A stretch of 64,000 nucleotides of DNA, from assembly GCA_947471745.1 (NCBI GenBank), contig CANJKZ010000912.1, forward strand, positions 59,721 through 123,720. Reading direction: 5' to 3'. A program made the translations under genes and the position numbers. This document shows positions 21,547-34,636 of this stretch, one piece after another (position 1 is the first letter of the stretch; every line of letters begins with the position of its first letter). The notes under the pieces were generated by a model. That model worked only from the letters and a program-made list of their open reading frames with translations. It did not search any database and was not told the DNA's origin. The DNA is from Closterium sp. Naga37s-1. Taxonomy: Eukaryota; Streptophyta; Zygnematophyceae; Desmidiales; Closteriaceae.

Positions 21547-22493
21547 ACGACAATCCCGTGCCCCGACCGGTACACACCCCTTGCCCGGGTCCCCCCTTCA
21601 TAGTCACACCCCCTGCCCCCTCATGCCATCCGCTCCCCCCGCCCCTACCCTCCGCGTGCCCGCTCCCTCGCCGCCTCTTTTGACCCTCCCTGCCCCCCTC
21701 GCCGTTACCCACCGCTCGCCATTCGCTCCTCCCCGCCCGTGCCCTCCCCTCGTTTACCTTCGCCTCCCCCCTCCCCTCCTCTGCTGCACGCCTCTTCCTT
21801 CCCCTCGCTAACCCACTCCACTCCCTGCCCCTCCTCAATCCGCACCCTGCCCCTCGTTTCTCGCCCCCCTACGCTTGGTTTCTCCCCTCCCTGCCCCTCG
21901 CCGCCTTTCTCCGCTCCCCACCTCCCCCCTCTCCCTGCCCCCCCACTCTCCTCCACTTGCCCTTGGCTTCCCACCTCCCTGCCCCACCTTTCCCCCCTCC
22001 GTGTGCTCAGCTTCTCCCCTCCCTGCCTCTCCCTCCTCCCCGCCCTGCCCCTCATTTTCCGCCCCCCCACGCCCGGTTTCTCCCCTCCCTGCACCTCCCT
22101 TTCTTTCTCCGTGCCTCTCCTTTGCTCCCTCCCTGCCCCCGCCTGCCCATGCCCCTGTCTTTGGTTTCTCCCCTCCCTGCCCCACGTTTCTTCCCTCCCT
22201 GAGATCACCTTGTACCCCCTCTGCCCCTCCCTTGTTCTCCCCGCACCCATTGCTTCTCCCCTCCCTGCCCTTGATTTCCCGCACCCCTGCCCTTGTTTCC
22301 TACCATCCATGCCCCTCGTTTCCCCTCTTTGTACGTTCACCCTCTTCCCTCCCTGCCCCTCCCTTCCTCCCCCCCTGCCCTTTGCTTTCCCCTCGTTACG
22401 CTCCCTTCTCCCCATCCCTGCTGCCCTCTTACCACCATCAGCCCGTCCCCACCACCAGCCCCCCTCCCACCCTTCTCCCCCCCCCCCCTCTCC

Positions 22494-22527
<34 letters not shown>

Positions 22528-23054
22528 CACACACACACACACACACTCCCCTCCCCCACCCCCCACCCACATCCTCCCGTTCTGCCCCTCCCTGCCCCTG
22601 TTCCACCCCCTCGCACGCCCCTCACCTCTCACCTCCGTTCAACTGGATTCCCCCCCTCTGGTGCATCCCTTGCATCGCTCGCCCCTCTGCTCACCCTCTG
22701 CCCGCCCCTTTTCCTTGCCCTCAGCTGGCCCAGCCCCTGCCCGTTGCTGCCCCTCCCCTTGCCCCCTCAACTCCCCTGCCCCCCGTACACCCCACTCCCG
22801 TCCAACCGCCCCCACCCTCCCCCGGCTGCCCGTTTCCGCTCTCCACCCCCGCGACCGTGTGCGGCTTCCAACCGCCCAACGGTGGTGCGCACGGGGCGTT
22901 TCTTCGCGCGGGCAAGCCTCCCCGGGGGCCCCCCACCCCGCTGACTCGTTGTTCGGGCAAAAAAAACGGAAATAAAAAAGTCGGACGCGCTAAAATCGTC
23001 CTTTGTTTTTCCCGCTTGCCCCTCCCCGGCACGTGCCGAGCAAGGGGCATAAAT
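21547..23054. repeat. 5S intergenic spacer 15, L type
   Basis: 1,508 bp. C run of 12 and A8 terminator tract. No gene. Confidence 0.93.
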
Positions 23055-23171
23055 GGGTACAACACGAGGACTTCCCGGGAGGTCACCCAGCCCAGTACTG
23101 CTCTCGCCCACCGGCGCTTAGCTTCGGAGTTCTGATGGGATCCGGCGTAGTAGCCGAGGTATGATCGTACC
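23055..23171 (-). rRNA. 5S ribosomal RNA, copy 16
   Basis: Identical gene. T4 at 22992-22995. S spacer on the 5' side. Confidence 0.97.
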
Positions 23172-23663
23172 ACGACAATCCCGTGCCCCGACCGGTACAC
23201 ACCCCTTGCCCGGGTCCCCCCTTCATAGTCACACCCCCTGCCCCCTCATGCCATCCGCTCCCCCCGCCCCTACCCTCCGCGTGCCCGCTCCCTCGCCGCC
23301 TCTTTTGACCCTCCCTGCCCCCCTCGCCGTTACCCACCGCTCGCCATTCGCTCCTCCCCGCCCGTGCCCTCCCCTCGTTTACCTTCGCCTCCCCCCTCCC
23401 CTCCTCTGCTGCACGCCTCTTCCTTCCCCTCGCTAACCCACTCCACTCCCTGCCCCTCCTCAATCCGCACCCTGCCCCTCGTTTCTCGCCCCCCTATGCT
23501 TGGTTTCTCCCCCCCTGCCCTTTGCTTTCCCCTCGTTACGCTCCCTTCTCCCCATCCCTGCTGCCCTCTTACCACCATCAGCCCGTCCCCACCACCAGCC
23601 CCCCTCCCACCCTTCTCCCCCCCCCCCTCTCCCTCTCTCTCTCTCTCTCTCTATCTCTCTCAC

Positions 23664-23694
<31 letters not shown>

Positions 23695-24221
23695 CACACA
23701 CACACACACACACTCCCCTCCCCCACCCCCCACCCACATCCTCCCGTTCTGCCCCTCCCTGCCCCTGTTCCACCCCCTCGCACGCCCCTCACCTCTCACC
23801 TCCGTTCAACTGGATTCCCCCCCTCTGGTGCATCCCTTGCATCGCTCGCCCCTCTGCTCACCCTCTGCCCGCCCCTTTTCCTTGCCCTCAGCTGGCCCAG
23901 CCCCTGCCCGTTGCTGCCCCTCCCCTTGCCCCCTCAACTCCCCTGCCCCCCGTACACCCCACTCCCGTCCAACCGCCCCCACCCTCCCCCGGCTGCCCGT
24001 TTCCGCTCTCCACCCCCGCGACCGTGTGCGGCTTCCAACCGCCCAACGGTGGTGCGCACGGGGCGTTTCTTCGCGCGGGCAAGCCTCCCCGGGGGCCCCC
24101 CACCCCGCTGACTCGTTGTTCGGGCAAAAAAAACGGAAATAAAAAAGTCGGACGCGCTAAAATCGTCCTTTGTTTTTCCCGCTTGCCCCTCCCCGGCACG
24201 TGCCGAGCAAGGGGCATAAAT
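23172..24221. repeat. 5S intergenic spacer 16, S type
   Basis: 1,050 bp. No gene. Confidence 0.93.
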
Positions 24222-24338
24222 GGGTACAACACGAGGACTTCCCGGGAGGTCACCCAGCCCAGTACTGCTCTCGCCCACCGGCGCTTAGCTTCGGAGTTCT
24301 GATGGGATCCGGCGTAGTAGCCGAGGTATGATCGTACC
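24222..24338 (-). rRNA. 5S ribosomal RNA, copy 17
   Basis: Identical gene. T4 at 24159-24162. It starts, in window order, a run of six successive L units. Confidence 0.97.
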
Positions 24339-25285
24339 ACGACAATCCCGTGCCCCGACCGGTACACACCCCTTGCCCGGGTCCCCCCTTCATAGTCACA
24401 CCCCCTGCCCCCTCATGCCATCCGCTCCCCCCGCCCCTACCCTCCGCGTGCCCGCTCCCTCGCCGCCTCTTTTGACCCTCCCTGCCCCCCTCGCCGTTAC
24501 CCACCGCTCGCCATTCGCTCCTCCCCGCCCGTGCCCTCCCCTCGTTTACCTTCGCCTCCCCCCTCCCCTCCTCTGCTGCACGCCTCTTCCTTCCCCTCGC
24601 TAACCCACTCCACTCCCTGCCCCTCCTCAATCCGCACCCTGCCCCTCGTTTCTCGCCCCCCTACGCTTGGTTTCTCCCCTCCCTGCCCCTCGCCGCCTTT
24701 CTCCGCTCCCCACCTCCCCCCTCTCCCTGCCCCCCCACTCTCCTCCACTTGCCCTTGGCTTCCCACCTCCCTGCCCCACCTTTCCCCCCTCCGTGTGCTC
24801 AGCTTCTCCCCTCCCTGCCTCTCCCTCCTCCCCGCCCTGCCCCTCATTTTCCGCCCCCCCACGCCCGGTTTCTCCCCTCCCTGCACCTCCCTTTCTTTCT
24901 CCGTGCCTCTCCTTTGCTCCCTCCCTGCCCCCGCCTGCCCATGCCCCTGTCTTTGGTTTCTCCCCTCCCTGCCCCACGTTTCTTCCCTCCCTGAGATCAC
25001 CTTGTACCCCCTCTGCCCCTCCCTTGTTCTCCCCGCACCCATTGCTTCTCCCCTCCCTGCCCTTGATTTCCCGCACCCCTGCCCTTGTTTCCTACCATCC
25101 ATGCCCCTCGTTTCCCCTCTTTGTACGTTCACCCTCTTCCCTCCCTGCCCCTCCCTTCCTCCCCCCCTGCCCTTTGCTTTCCCCTCGTTACGCTCCCTTC
25201 TCCCCATCCCTGCTGCCCTCTTACCACCATCAGCCCGTCCCCACCACCAGCCCCCCTCCCACCCTTCTCCCCCCCCCCCCTCTCC

Positions 25286-25319
<34 letters not shown>

Positions 25320-25845
25320 CACACACACACACACACACTCCCCTCCCCCACCCCCCACCCACATCCTCCCGTTCTGCCCCTCCCTGCCCCTGTTCCACCC
25401 CCTCGCACGCCCCTCACCTCTCACCTCCGTTCAACTGGATTCCCCCCCTCTGGTGCATCCCTTGCATCGCTCGCCCCTCTGCTCACCCTCTGCCCGCCCC
25501 TTTTCCTTGCCCTCAGCTGGCCCAGCCCCTGCCCGTTGCTGCCCCTCCCCTTGCCCCCTCAACTCCCCTGCCCCCCGTACACCCCACTCCCGTCCAACCG
25601 CCCCCACCCTCCCCCGGCTGCCCGTTTCCGCTCTCCACCCCCGCGACCGTGTGCGGCTTCCAACCGCCCAACGGTGGTGCGCACGGGGCGTTTCTTCGCG
25701 CGGGCAAGCCTCCCCGGGGGCCCCCCACCCCGCTGACTCGTTGTTCGGGCAAAAAAACGGAAATAAAAAAGTCGGACGCGCTAAAATCGTCCTTTGTTTT
25801 TCCCGCTTGCCCCTCCCCGGCACGTGCCGAGCAAGGGGCATAAAT
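24339..25845. repeat. 5S intergenic spacer 17, L type
   Basis: 1,507 bp. C run of 12. No gene. Confidence 0.93.
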
Positions 25846-25962
25846 GGGTACAACACGAGGACTTCCCGGGAGGTCACCCAGCCCAGTACTGCTCTCGCCC
25901 ACCGGCGCTTAGCTTCGGAGTTCTGATGGGATCCGGCGTAGTAGCCGAGGTATGATCGTACC
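25846..25962 (-). rRNA. 5S ribosomal RNA, copy 18
   Basis: Identical gene. T4 at 25783-25786. L spacers on both sides. Confidence 0.97.
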
Positions 25963-26904
25963 ACGACAATCCCGTGCCCCGACCGGTACACACCCCTTGC
26001 CCGGGTCCCCCCTTCATAGTCACACCCCCTGCCCCCTCATGCCATCCGCTCCCCCCGCCCCTACCCTCCGCGTGCCCGCTCCCTCGCCGCCTCTTTTGAC
26101 CCTCCCTGCCCCCCTCGCCGTTACCCACCGCTCGCCATTCGCTCCTCCCCGCCCGTGCCCTCCCCTCGTTTACCTTCGCCTCCCCCCTCCCCTCCTCTGC
26201 TGCACGCCTCTTCCTTCCCCTCGCTAACCCACTCCACTCCCTGCCCCTCCTCAATCCGCACCCTGCCCCTCGTTTCTCGCCCCCCTACGCTTGGTTTCTC
26301 CCCTCCCTGCCCCTCGCCGCCTTTCTCCGCTCCCCACCTCCCCCCTCTCCCTGCCCCCCCACTCTCCTCCACTTGCCCTTGGCTTCCCACCTCCCTGCCC
26401 CACCTTTCCCCCCTCCGTGTGCTCAGCTTCTCCCCTCCCTGCCTCTCCCTCCTCCCCGCCCTGCCCCTCATTTTCCGCCCCCCCACGCCCGGTTTCTCCC
26501 CTCCCTGCACCTCCCTTTCTTTCTCCGTGCCTCTCCTTTGCTCCCTCCCTGCCCCCGCCTGCCCATGCCCCTGTCTTTGGTTTCTCCCCTCCCTGCCCCA
26601 CGTTTCTTCCCTCCCTGAGATCACCTTGTACCCCCTCTGCCCCTCCCTTGTTCTCCCCGCACCCATTGCTTCTCCCCTCCCTGCCCTTGATTTCCCGCAC
26701 CCCTGCCCTTGTTTCCTACCATCCATGCCCCTCGTTTCCCCTCTTTGTACGTTCACCCTCTTCCCTCCCTGCCCCTCCCTTCCTCCCCCCCTGCCCTTTG
26801 CTTTCCCCTCGTTACGCTCCCTTCTCCCCATCCCTGCTGCCCTCTTACCACCATCAGCCCGTCCCCACCACCAGCCCCCCTCCCACCCTTCTCCCCCCCC
26901 CCCC

Positions 26905-26946
<42 letters not shown>

Positions 26947-27473
26947 CACACACACACACACACACTCCCCTCCCCCACCCCCCACCCACATCCTCCCGTT
27001 CTGCCCCTCCCTGCCCCTGTTCCACCCCCTCGCACGCCCCTCACCTCTCACCTCCGTTCAACTGGATTCCCCCCCTCTGGTGCATCCCTTGCATCGCTCG
27101 CCCCTCTGCTCACCCTCTGCCCGCCCCTTTTCCTTGCCCTCAGCTGGCCCAGCCCCTGCCCGTTGCTGCCCCTCCCCTTGCCCCCTCAACTCCCCTGCCC
27201 CCCGTACACCCCACTCCCGTCCAACCGCCCCCACCCTCCCCCGGCTGCCCGTTTCCGCTCTCCACCCCCGCGACCGTGTGCGGCTTCCAACCGCCCAACG
27301 GTGGTGCGCACGGGGCGTTTCTTCGCGCGGGCAAGCCTCCCCGGGGGCCCCCCACCCCGCTGACTCGTTGTTCGGGCAAAAAAAACGGAAATAAAAAAGT
27401 CGGACGCGCTAAAATCGTCCTTTGTTTTTCCCGCTTGCCCCTCCCCGGCACGTGCCGAGCAAGGGGCATAAAT
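25963..27473. repeat. 5S intergenic spacer 18, L type
   Basis: 1,511 bp. The C run is 13 bases, the longest I counted, and the CT tract is slightly expanded. No gene. Confidence 0.93.
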
Positions 27474-27590
27474 GGGTACAACACGAGGACTTCCCGGGAG
27501 GTCACCCAGCCCAGTACTGCTCTCGCCCACCGGCGCTTAGCTTCGGAGTTCTGATGGGATCCGGCGTAGTAGCCGAGGTATGATCGTACC
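27474..27590 (-). rRNA. 5S ribosomal RNA, copy 19
   Basis: Identical gene. T4 at 27411-27414. L spacers on both sides. Confidence 0.97.
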
Positions 27591-28536
27591 ACGACAATCC
27601 CGTGCCCCGACCGGTACACACCCCTTGCCCGGGTCCCCCCTTCATAGTCACACCCCCTGCCCCCTCATGCCATCCGCTCCCCCCGCCCCTACCCTCCGCG
27701 TGCCCGCTCCCTCGCCGCCTCTTTTGACCCTCCCTGCCCCCCTCGCCGTTACCCACCGCTCGCCATTCGCTCCTCCCCGCCCGTGCCCTCCCCTCGTTTA
27801 CCTTCGCCTCCCCCCTCCCCTCCTCTGCTGCACGCCTCTTCCTTCCCCTCGCTAACCCACTCCACTCCCTGCCCCTCCTCAATCCGCACCCTGCCCCTCG
27901 TTTCTCGCCCCCCTACGCTTGGTTTCTCCCCTCCCTGCCCCTCGCCGCCTTTCTCCGCTCCCCACCTCCCCCCTCTCCCTGCCCCCCCACTCTCCTCCAC
28001 TTGCCCTTGGCTTCCCACCTCCCTGCCCCACCTTTCCCCCCTCCGTGTGCTCAGCTTCTCCCCTCCCTGCCTCTCCCTCCTCCCCGCCCTGCCCCTCATT
28101 TTCCGCCCCCCCACGCCCGGTTTCTCCCCTCCCTGCACCTCCCTTTCTTTCTCCGTGCCTCTCCTTTGCTCCCTCCCTGCCCCCGCCTGCCCATGCCCCT
28201 GTCTTTGGTTTCTCCCCTCCCTGCCCCACGTTTCTTCCCTCCCTGAGATCACCTTGTACCCCCTCTGCCCCTCCCTTGTTCTCCCCGCACCCATTGCTTC
28301 TCCCCTCCCTGCCCTTGATTTCCCGCACCCCTGCCCTTGTTTCCTACCATCCATGCCCCTCGTTTCCCCTCTTTGTACGTTCACCCTCTTCCCTCCCTGC
28401 CCCTCCCTTCCTCCCCCCCTGCCCTTTGCTTTCCCCTCGTTACGCTCCCTTCTCCCCATCCCTGCTGCCCTCTTACCACCATCAGCCCGTCCCCACCACC
28501 AGCCCCCCTCCCACCCTTCTCCCCCCCCCCCTCTCC

Positions 28537-28570
<34 letters not shown>

Positions 28571-29096
28571 CACACACACACACACACACTCCCCTCCCCC
28601 ACCCCCCACCCACATCCTCCCGTTCTGCCCCTCCCTGCCCCTGTTCCACCCCCTCGCACGCCCCTCACCTCTCACCTCCGTTCAACTGGATTCCCCCCCT
28701 CTGGTGCATCCCTTGCATCGCTCGCCCCTCTGCTCACCCTCTGCCCGCCCCTTTTCCTTGCCCTCAGCTGGCCCAGCCCCTGCCCGTTGCTGCCCCTCCC
28801 CTTGCCCCCTCAACTCCCCTGCCCCCCGTACACCCCACTCCCGTCCAACCGCCCCCACCCTCCCCCGGCTGCCCGTTTCCGCTCTCCACCCCCGCGACCG
28901 TGTGCGGCTTCCAACCGCCCAACGGTGGTGCGCACGGGGCGTTTCTTCGCGCGGGCAAGCCTCCCCGGGGGCCCCCCACCCCGCTGACTCGTTGTTCGGG
29001 CAAAAAAACGGAAATAAAAAAGTCGGACGCGCTAAAATCGTCCTTTGTTTTTCCCGCTTGCCCCTCCCCGGCACGTGCCGAGCAAGGGGCATAAAT
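27591..29096. repeat. 5S intergenic spacer 19, L type
   Basis: 1,506 bp. Same length as the following spacer 20. No gene. Confidence 0.93.
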
Positions 29097-29213
29097 GGGT
29101 ACAACACGAGGACTTCCCGGGAGGTCACCCAGCCCAGTACTGCTCTCGCCCACCGGCGCTTAGCTTCGGAGTTCTGATGGGATCCGGCGTAGTAGCCGAG
29201 GTATGATCGTACC
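29097..29213 (-). rRNA. 5S ribosomal RNA, copy 20
   Basis: Identical gene. T4 at 29034-29037. L spacers on both sides. Confidence 0.97.
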
Positions 29214-30159
29214 ACGACAATCCCGTGCCCCGACCGGTACACACCCCTTGCCCGGGTCCCCCCTTCATAGTCACACCCCCTGCCCCCTCATGCCATCCGC
29301 TCCCCCCGCCCCTACCCTCCGCGTGCCCGCTCCCTCGCCGCCTCTTTTGACCCTCCCTGCCCCCCTCGCCGTTACCCACCGCTCGCCATTCGCTCCTCCC
29401 CGCCCGTGCCCTCCCCTCGTTTACCTTCGCCTCCCCCCTCCCCTCCTCTGCTGCACGCCTCTTCCTTCCCCTCGCTAACCCACTCCACTCCCTGCCCCTC
29501 CTCAATCCGCACCCTGCCCCTCGTTTCTCGCCCCCCTACGCTTGGTTTCTCCCCTCCCTGCCCCTCGCCGCCTTTCTCCGCTCCCCACCTCCCCCCTCTC
29601 CCTGCCCCCCCACTCTCCTCCACTTGCCCTTGGCTTCCCACCTCCCTGCCCCACCTTTCCCCCCTCCGTGTGCTCAGCTTCTCCCCTCCCTGCCTCTCCC
29701 TCCTCCCCGCCCTGCCCCTCATTTTCCGCCCCCCCACGCCCGGTTTCTCCCCTCCCTGCACCTCCCTTTCTTTCTCCGTGCCTCTCCTTTGCTCCCTCCC
29801 TGCCCCCGCCTGCCCATGCCCCTGTCTTTGGTTTCTCCCCTCCCTGCCCCACGTTTCTTCCCTCCCTGAGATCACCTTGTACCCCCTCTGCCCCTCCCTT
29901 GTTCTCCCCGCACCCATTGCTTCTCCCCTCCCTGCCCTTGATTTCCCGCACCCCTGCCCTTGTTTCCTACCATCCATGCCCCTCGTTTCCCCTCTTTGTA
30001 CGTTCACCCTCTTCCCTCCCTGCCCCTCCCTTCCTCCCCCCCTGCCCTTTGCTTTCCCCTCGTTACGCTCCCTTCTCCCCATCCCTGCTGCCCTCTTACC
30101 ACCATCAGCCCGTCCCCACCACCAGCCCCCCTCCCACCCTTCTCCCCCCCCCCCTCTCC

Positions 30160-30193
<34 letters not shown>

Positions 30194-30719
30194 CACACAC
30201 ACACACACACACTCCCCTCCCCCACCCCCCACCCACATCCTCCCGTTCTGCCCCTCCCTGCCCCTGTTCCACCCCCTCGCACGCCCCTCACCTCTCACCT
30301 CCGTTCAACTGGATTCCCCCCCTCTGGTGCATCCCTTGCATCGCTCGCCCCTCTGCTCACCCTCTGCCCGCCCCTTTTCCTTGCCCTCAGCTGGCCCAGC
30401 CCCTGCCCGTTGCTGCCCCTCCCCTTGCCCCCTCAACTCCCCTGCCCCCCGTACACCCCACTCCCGTCCAACCGCCCCCACCCTCCCCCGGCTGCCCGTT
30501 TCCGCTCTCCACCCCCGCGACCGTGTGCGGCTTCCAACCGCCCAACGGTGGTGCGCACGGGGCGTTTCTTCGCGCGGGCAAGCCTCCCCGGGGGCCCCCC
30601 ACCCCGCTGACTCGTTGTTCGGGCAAAAAAACGGAAATAAAAAAGTCGGACGCGCTAAAATCGTCCTTTGTTTTTCCCGCTTGCCCCTCCCCGGCACGTG
30701 CCGAGCAAGGGGCATAAAT
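29214..30719. repeat. 5S intergenic spacer 20, L type
   Basis: 1,506 bp. No gene. Confidence 0.93.
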
Positions 30720-30836
30720 GGGTACAACACGAGGACTTCCCGGGAGGTCACCCAGCCCAGTACTGCTCTCGCCCACCGGCGCTTAGCTTCGGAGTTCTGA
30801 TGGGATCCGGCGTAGTAGCCGAGGTATGATCGTACC
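30720..30836 (-). rRNA. 5S ribosomal RNA, copy 21
   Basis: Identical gene. T4 at 30657-30660. Its 5'-side spacer is the exceptional 1,536-bp L variant. Confidence 0.97.
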
Positions 30837-31777
30837 ACGACAATCCCGTGCCCCGACCGGTACACACCCCTTGCCCGGGTCCCCCCTTCATAGTCACACC
30901 CCCTGCCCCCTCATGCCATCCGCTCCCCCCGCCCCTACCCTCCGCGTGCCCGCTCCCTCGCCGCCTCTTTTGACCCTCCCTGCCCCCCTCGCCGTTACCC
31001 ACCGCTCGCCATTCGCTCCTCCCCGCCCGTGCCCTCCCCTCGTTTACCTTCGCCTCCCCCCTCCCCTCCTCTGCTGCACGCCTCTTCCTTCCCCTCGCTA
31101 ACCCACTCCACTCCCTGCCCCTCCTCAATCCGCACCCTGCCCCTCGTTTCTCGCCCCCCTACGCTTGGTTTCTCCCCTCCCTGCCCCTCGCCGCCTTTCT
31201 CCGCTCCCCACCTCCCCCCTCTCCCTGCCCCCCCACTCTCCTCCACTTGCCCTTGGCTTCCCACCTCCCTGCCCCACCTTTCCCCCCTCCGTGTGCTCAG
31301 CTTCTCCCCTCCCTGCCTCTCCCTCCTCCCCGCCCTGCCCCTCATTTTCCGCCCCCCCACGCCCGGTTTCTCCCCTCCCTGCACCTCCCTTTCTTTCTCC
31401 GTGCCTCTCCTTTGCTCCCTCCCTGCCCCCGCCTGCCCATGCCCCTGTCTTTGGTTTCTCCCCTCCCTGCCCCACGTTTCTTCCCTCCCTGAGATCACCT
31501 TGTACCCCCTCTGCCCCTCCCTTGTTCTCCCCGCACCCATTGCTTCTCCCCTCCCTGCCCTTGATTTCCCGCACCCCTGCCCTTGTTTCCTACCATCCAT
31601 GCCCCTCGTTTCCCCTCTTTGTACGTTCACCCTCTTCCCTCCCTGCCCCTCCCTTCCTCCCCCCCTGCCCTTTGCTTTCCCCTCGTTACGCTCCCTTCTC
31701 CCCATCCCTGCTGCCCTCTTACCACCATCAGCCCGTCCCCACCACCAGCCCCCCTCCCACCCTTCTCCCCCCCCCCC

Positions 31778-31823
<46 letters not shown>

Positions 31824-32372
31824 GACCCGTGCTCGGTCTCTCGCACACACACACACACACACACTCCCCTCCCCCACCCCCCACCCACATCCTCCCGTTC
31901 TGCCCCTCCCTGCCCCTGTTCCACCCCCTCGCACGCCCCTCACCTCTCACCTCCGTTCAACTGGATTCCCCCCCTCTGGTGCATCCCTTGCATCGCTCGC
32001 CCCTCTGCTCACCCTCTGCCCGCCCCTTTTCCTTGCCCTCAGCTGGCCCAGCCCCTGCCCGTTGCTGCCCCTCCCCTTGCCCCCTCAACTCCCCTGCCCC
32101 CCGTACACCCCACTCCCGTCCAACCGCCCCCACCCTCCCCCGGCTGCCCGTTTCCGCTCTCCACCCCCGCGACCGTGTGCGGCTTCCAACCGCCCAACGG
32201 TGGTGCGCACGGGGCGTTTCTTCGCGCGGGCAAGCCTCCCCGGGGGCCCCCCACCCCGCTGACTCGTTGTTCGGGCAAAAAAAACGGAAATAAAAAAGTC
32301 GGACGCGCTAAAATCGTCCTTTGTTTTTCCCGCTTGCCCCTCCCCGGCACGTGCCGAGCAAGGGGCATAAAT
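30837..32372. repeat. 5S intergenic spacer 21, L type with variant microsatellite
   Basis: 1,536 bp, about 29 bp longer than other L spacers. All of the extra length lies in the compound microsatellite at 31767-31864, which has an expanded CT tract and an insert. The rest is ordinary L sequence. No gene. Confidence 0.93.
31767..31864. repeat. Variant compound microsatellite with unique insert
   Basis: The C run is 12 bases and the (CT)n tract is longer than in other L units. The usual TTTCTCTCG joint is replaced by CCTGACCCGTGCTCGGT (31821-31837) before CTCTCGCACA. This sequence occurs nowhere else in the window. Confidence 0.92.
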
Positions 32373-32489
32373 GGGTACAACACGAGGACTTCCCGGGAGG
32401 TCACCCAGCCCAGTACTGCTCTCGCCCACCGGCGCTTAGCTTCGGAGTTCTGATGGGATCCGGCGTAGTAGCCGAGGTATGATCGTACC
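32373..32489 (-). rRNA. 5S ribosomal RNA, copy 22
   Basis: Identical gene. T4 at 32310-32313. L spacers on both sides, the 3' one being the variant. Confidence 0.97.
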
Positions 32490-33435
32490 ACGACAATCCC
32501 GTGCCCCGACCGGTACACACCCCTTGCCCGGGTCCCCCCTTCATAGTCACACCCCCTGCCCCCTCATGCCATCCGCTCCCCCCGCCCCTACCCTCCGCGT
32601 GCCCGCTCCCTCGCCGCCTCTTTTGACCCTCCCTGCCCCCCTCGCCGTTACCCACCGCTCGCCATTCGCTCCTCCCCGCCCGTGCCCTCCCCTCGTTTAC
32701 CTTCGCCTCCCCCCTCCCCTCCTCTGCTGCACGCCTCTTCCTTCCCCTCGCTAACCCACTCCACTCCCTGCCCCTCCTCAATCCGCACCCTGCCCCTCGT
32801 TTCTCGCCCCCCTACGCTTGGTTTCTCCCCTCCCTGCCCCTCGCCGCCTTTCTCCGCTCCCCACCTCCCCCCTCTCCCTGCCCCCCCACTCTCCTCCACT
32901 TGCCCTTGGCTTCCCACCTCCCTGCCCCACCTTTCCCCCCTCCGTGTGCTCAGCTTCTCCCCTCCCTGCCTCTCCCTCCTCCCCGCCCTGCCCCTCATTT
33001 TCCGCCCCCCCACGCCCGGTTTCTCCCCTCCCTGCACCTCCCTTTCTTTCTCCGTGCCTCTCCTTTGCTCCCTCCCTGCCCCCGCCTGCCCATGCCCCTG
33101 TCTTTGGTTTCTCCCCTCCCTGCCCCACGTTTCTTCCCTCCCTGAGATCACCTTGTACCCCCTCTGCCCCTCCCTTGTTCTCCCCGCACCCATTGCTTCT
33201 CCCCTCCCTGCCCTTGATTTCCCGCACCCCTGCCCTTGTTTCCTACCATCCATGCCCCTCGTTTCCCCTCTTTGTACGTTCACCCTCTTCCCTCCCTGCC
33301 CCTCCCTTCCTCCCCCCCTGCCCTTTGCTTTCCCCTCGTTACGCTCCCTTCTCCCCATCCCTGCTGCCCTCTTACCACCATCAGCCCGTCCCCACCACCA
33401 GCCCCCCTCCCACCCTTCTCCCCCCCCCCCTCTCC

Positions 33436-33469
<34 letters not shown>

Positions 33470-33996
33470 CACACACACACACACACACTCCCCTCCCCCA
33501 CCCCCCACCCACATCCTCCCGTTCTGCCCCTCCCTGCCCCTGTTCCACCCCCTCGCACGCCCCTCACCTCTCACCTCCGTTCAACTGGATTCCCCCCCTC
33601 TGGTGCATCCCTTGCATCGCTCGCCCCTCTGCTCACCCTCTGCCCGCCCCTTTTCCTTGCCCTCAGCTGGCCCAGCCCCTGCCCGTTGCTGCCCCTCCCC
33701 TTGCCCCCTCAACTCCCCTGCCCCCCGTACACCCCACTCCCGTCCAACCGCCCCCACCCTCCCCCGGCTGCCCGTTTCCGCTCTCCACCCCCGCGACCGT
33801 GTGCGGCTTCCAACCGCCCAACGGTGGTGCGCACGGGGCGTTTCTTCGCGCGGGCAAGCCTCCCCGGGGGCCCCCCACCCCGCTGACTCGTTGTTCGGGC
33901 AAAAAAAACGGAAATAAAAAAGTCGGACGCGCTAAAATCGTCCTTTGTTTTTCCCGCTTGCCCCTCCCCGGCACGTGCCGAGCAAGGGGCATAAAT
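32490..33996. repeat. 5S intergenic spacer 22, L type
   Basis: 1,507 bp. Normal microsatellite, so the change in spacer 21 has not spread to it. No gene. Confidence 0.93.
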
Positions 33997-34113
33997 GGGT
34001 ACAACACGAGGACTTCCCGGGAGGTCACCCAGCCCAGTACTGCTCTCGCCCACCGGCGCTTAGCTTCGGAGTTCTGATGGGATCCGGCGTAGTAGCCGAG
34101 GTATGATCGTACC
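33997..34113 (-). rRNA. 5S ribosomal RNA, copy 23
   Basis: Identical gene. T4 at 33934-33937. S spacer on the 5' side. Confidence 0.97.
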
Positions 34114-34605
34114 ACGACAATCCCGTGCCCCGACCGGTACACACCCCTTGCCCGGGTCCCCCCTTCATAGTCACACCCCCTGCCCCCTCATGCCATCCGC
34201 TCCCCCCGCCCCTACCCTCCGCGTGCCCGCTCCCTCGCCGCCTCTTTTGACCCTCCCTGCCCCCCTCGCCGTTACCCACCGCTCGCCATTCGCTCCTCCC
34301 CGCCCGTGCCCTCCCCTCGTTTACCTTCGCCTCCCCCCTCCCCTCCTCTGCTGCACGCCTCTTCCTTCCCCTCGCTAACCCACTCCACTCCCTGCCCCTC
34401 CTCAATCCGCACCCTGCCCCTCGTTTCTCGCCCCCCTATGCTTGGTTTCTCCCCCCCTGCCCTTTGCTTTCCCCTCGTTACGCTCCCTTCTCCCCATCCC
34501 TGCTGCCCTCTTACCACCATCAGCCCGTCCCCACCACCAGCCCCCCTCCCACCCTTCTCCCCCCCCCCCTCTCCCTCTCTCTCTCTCTCTCTCTATCTCT
34601 CTCAC

Positions 34606-34636
<31 letters not shown>

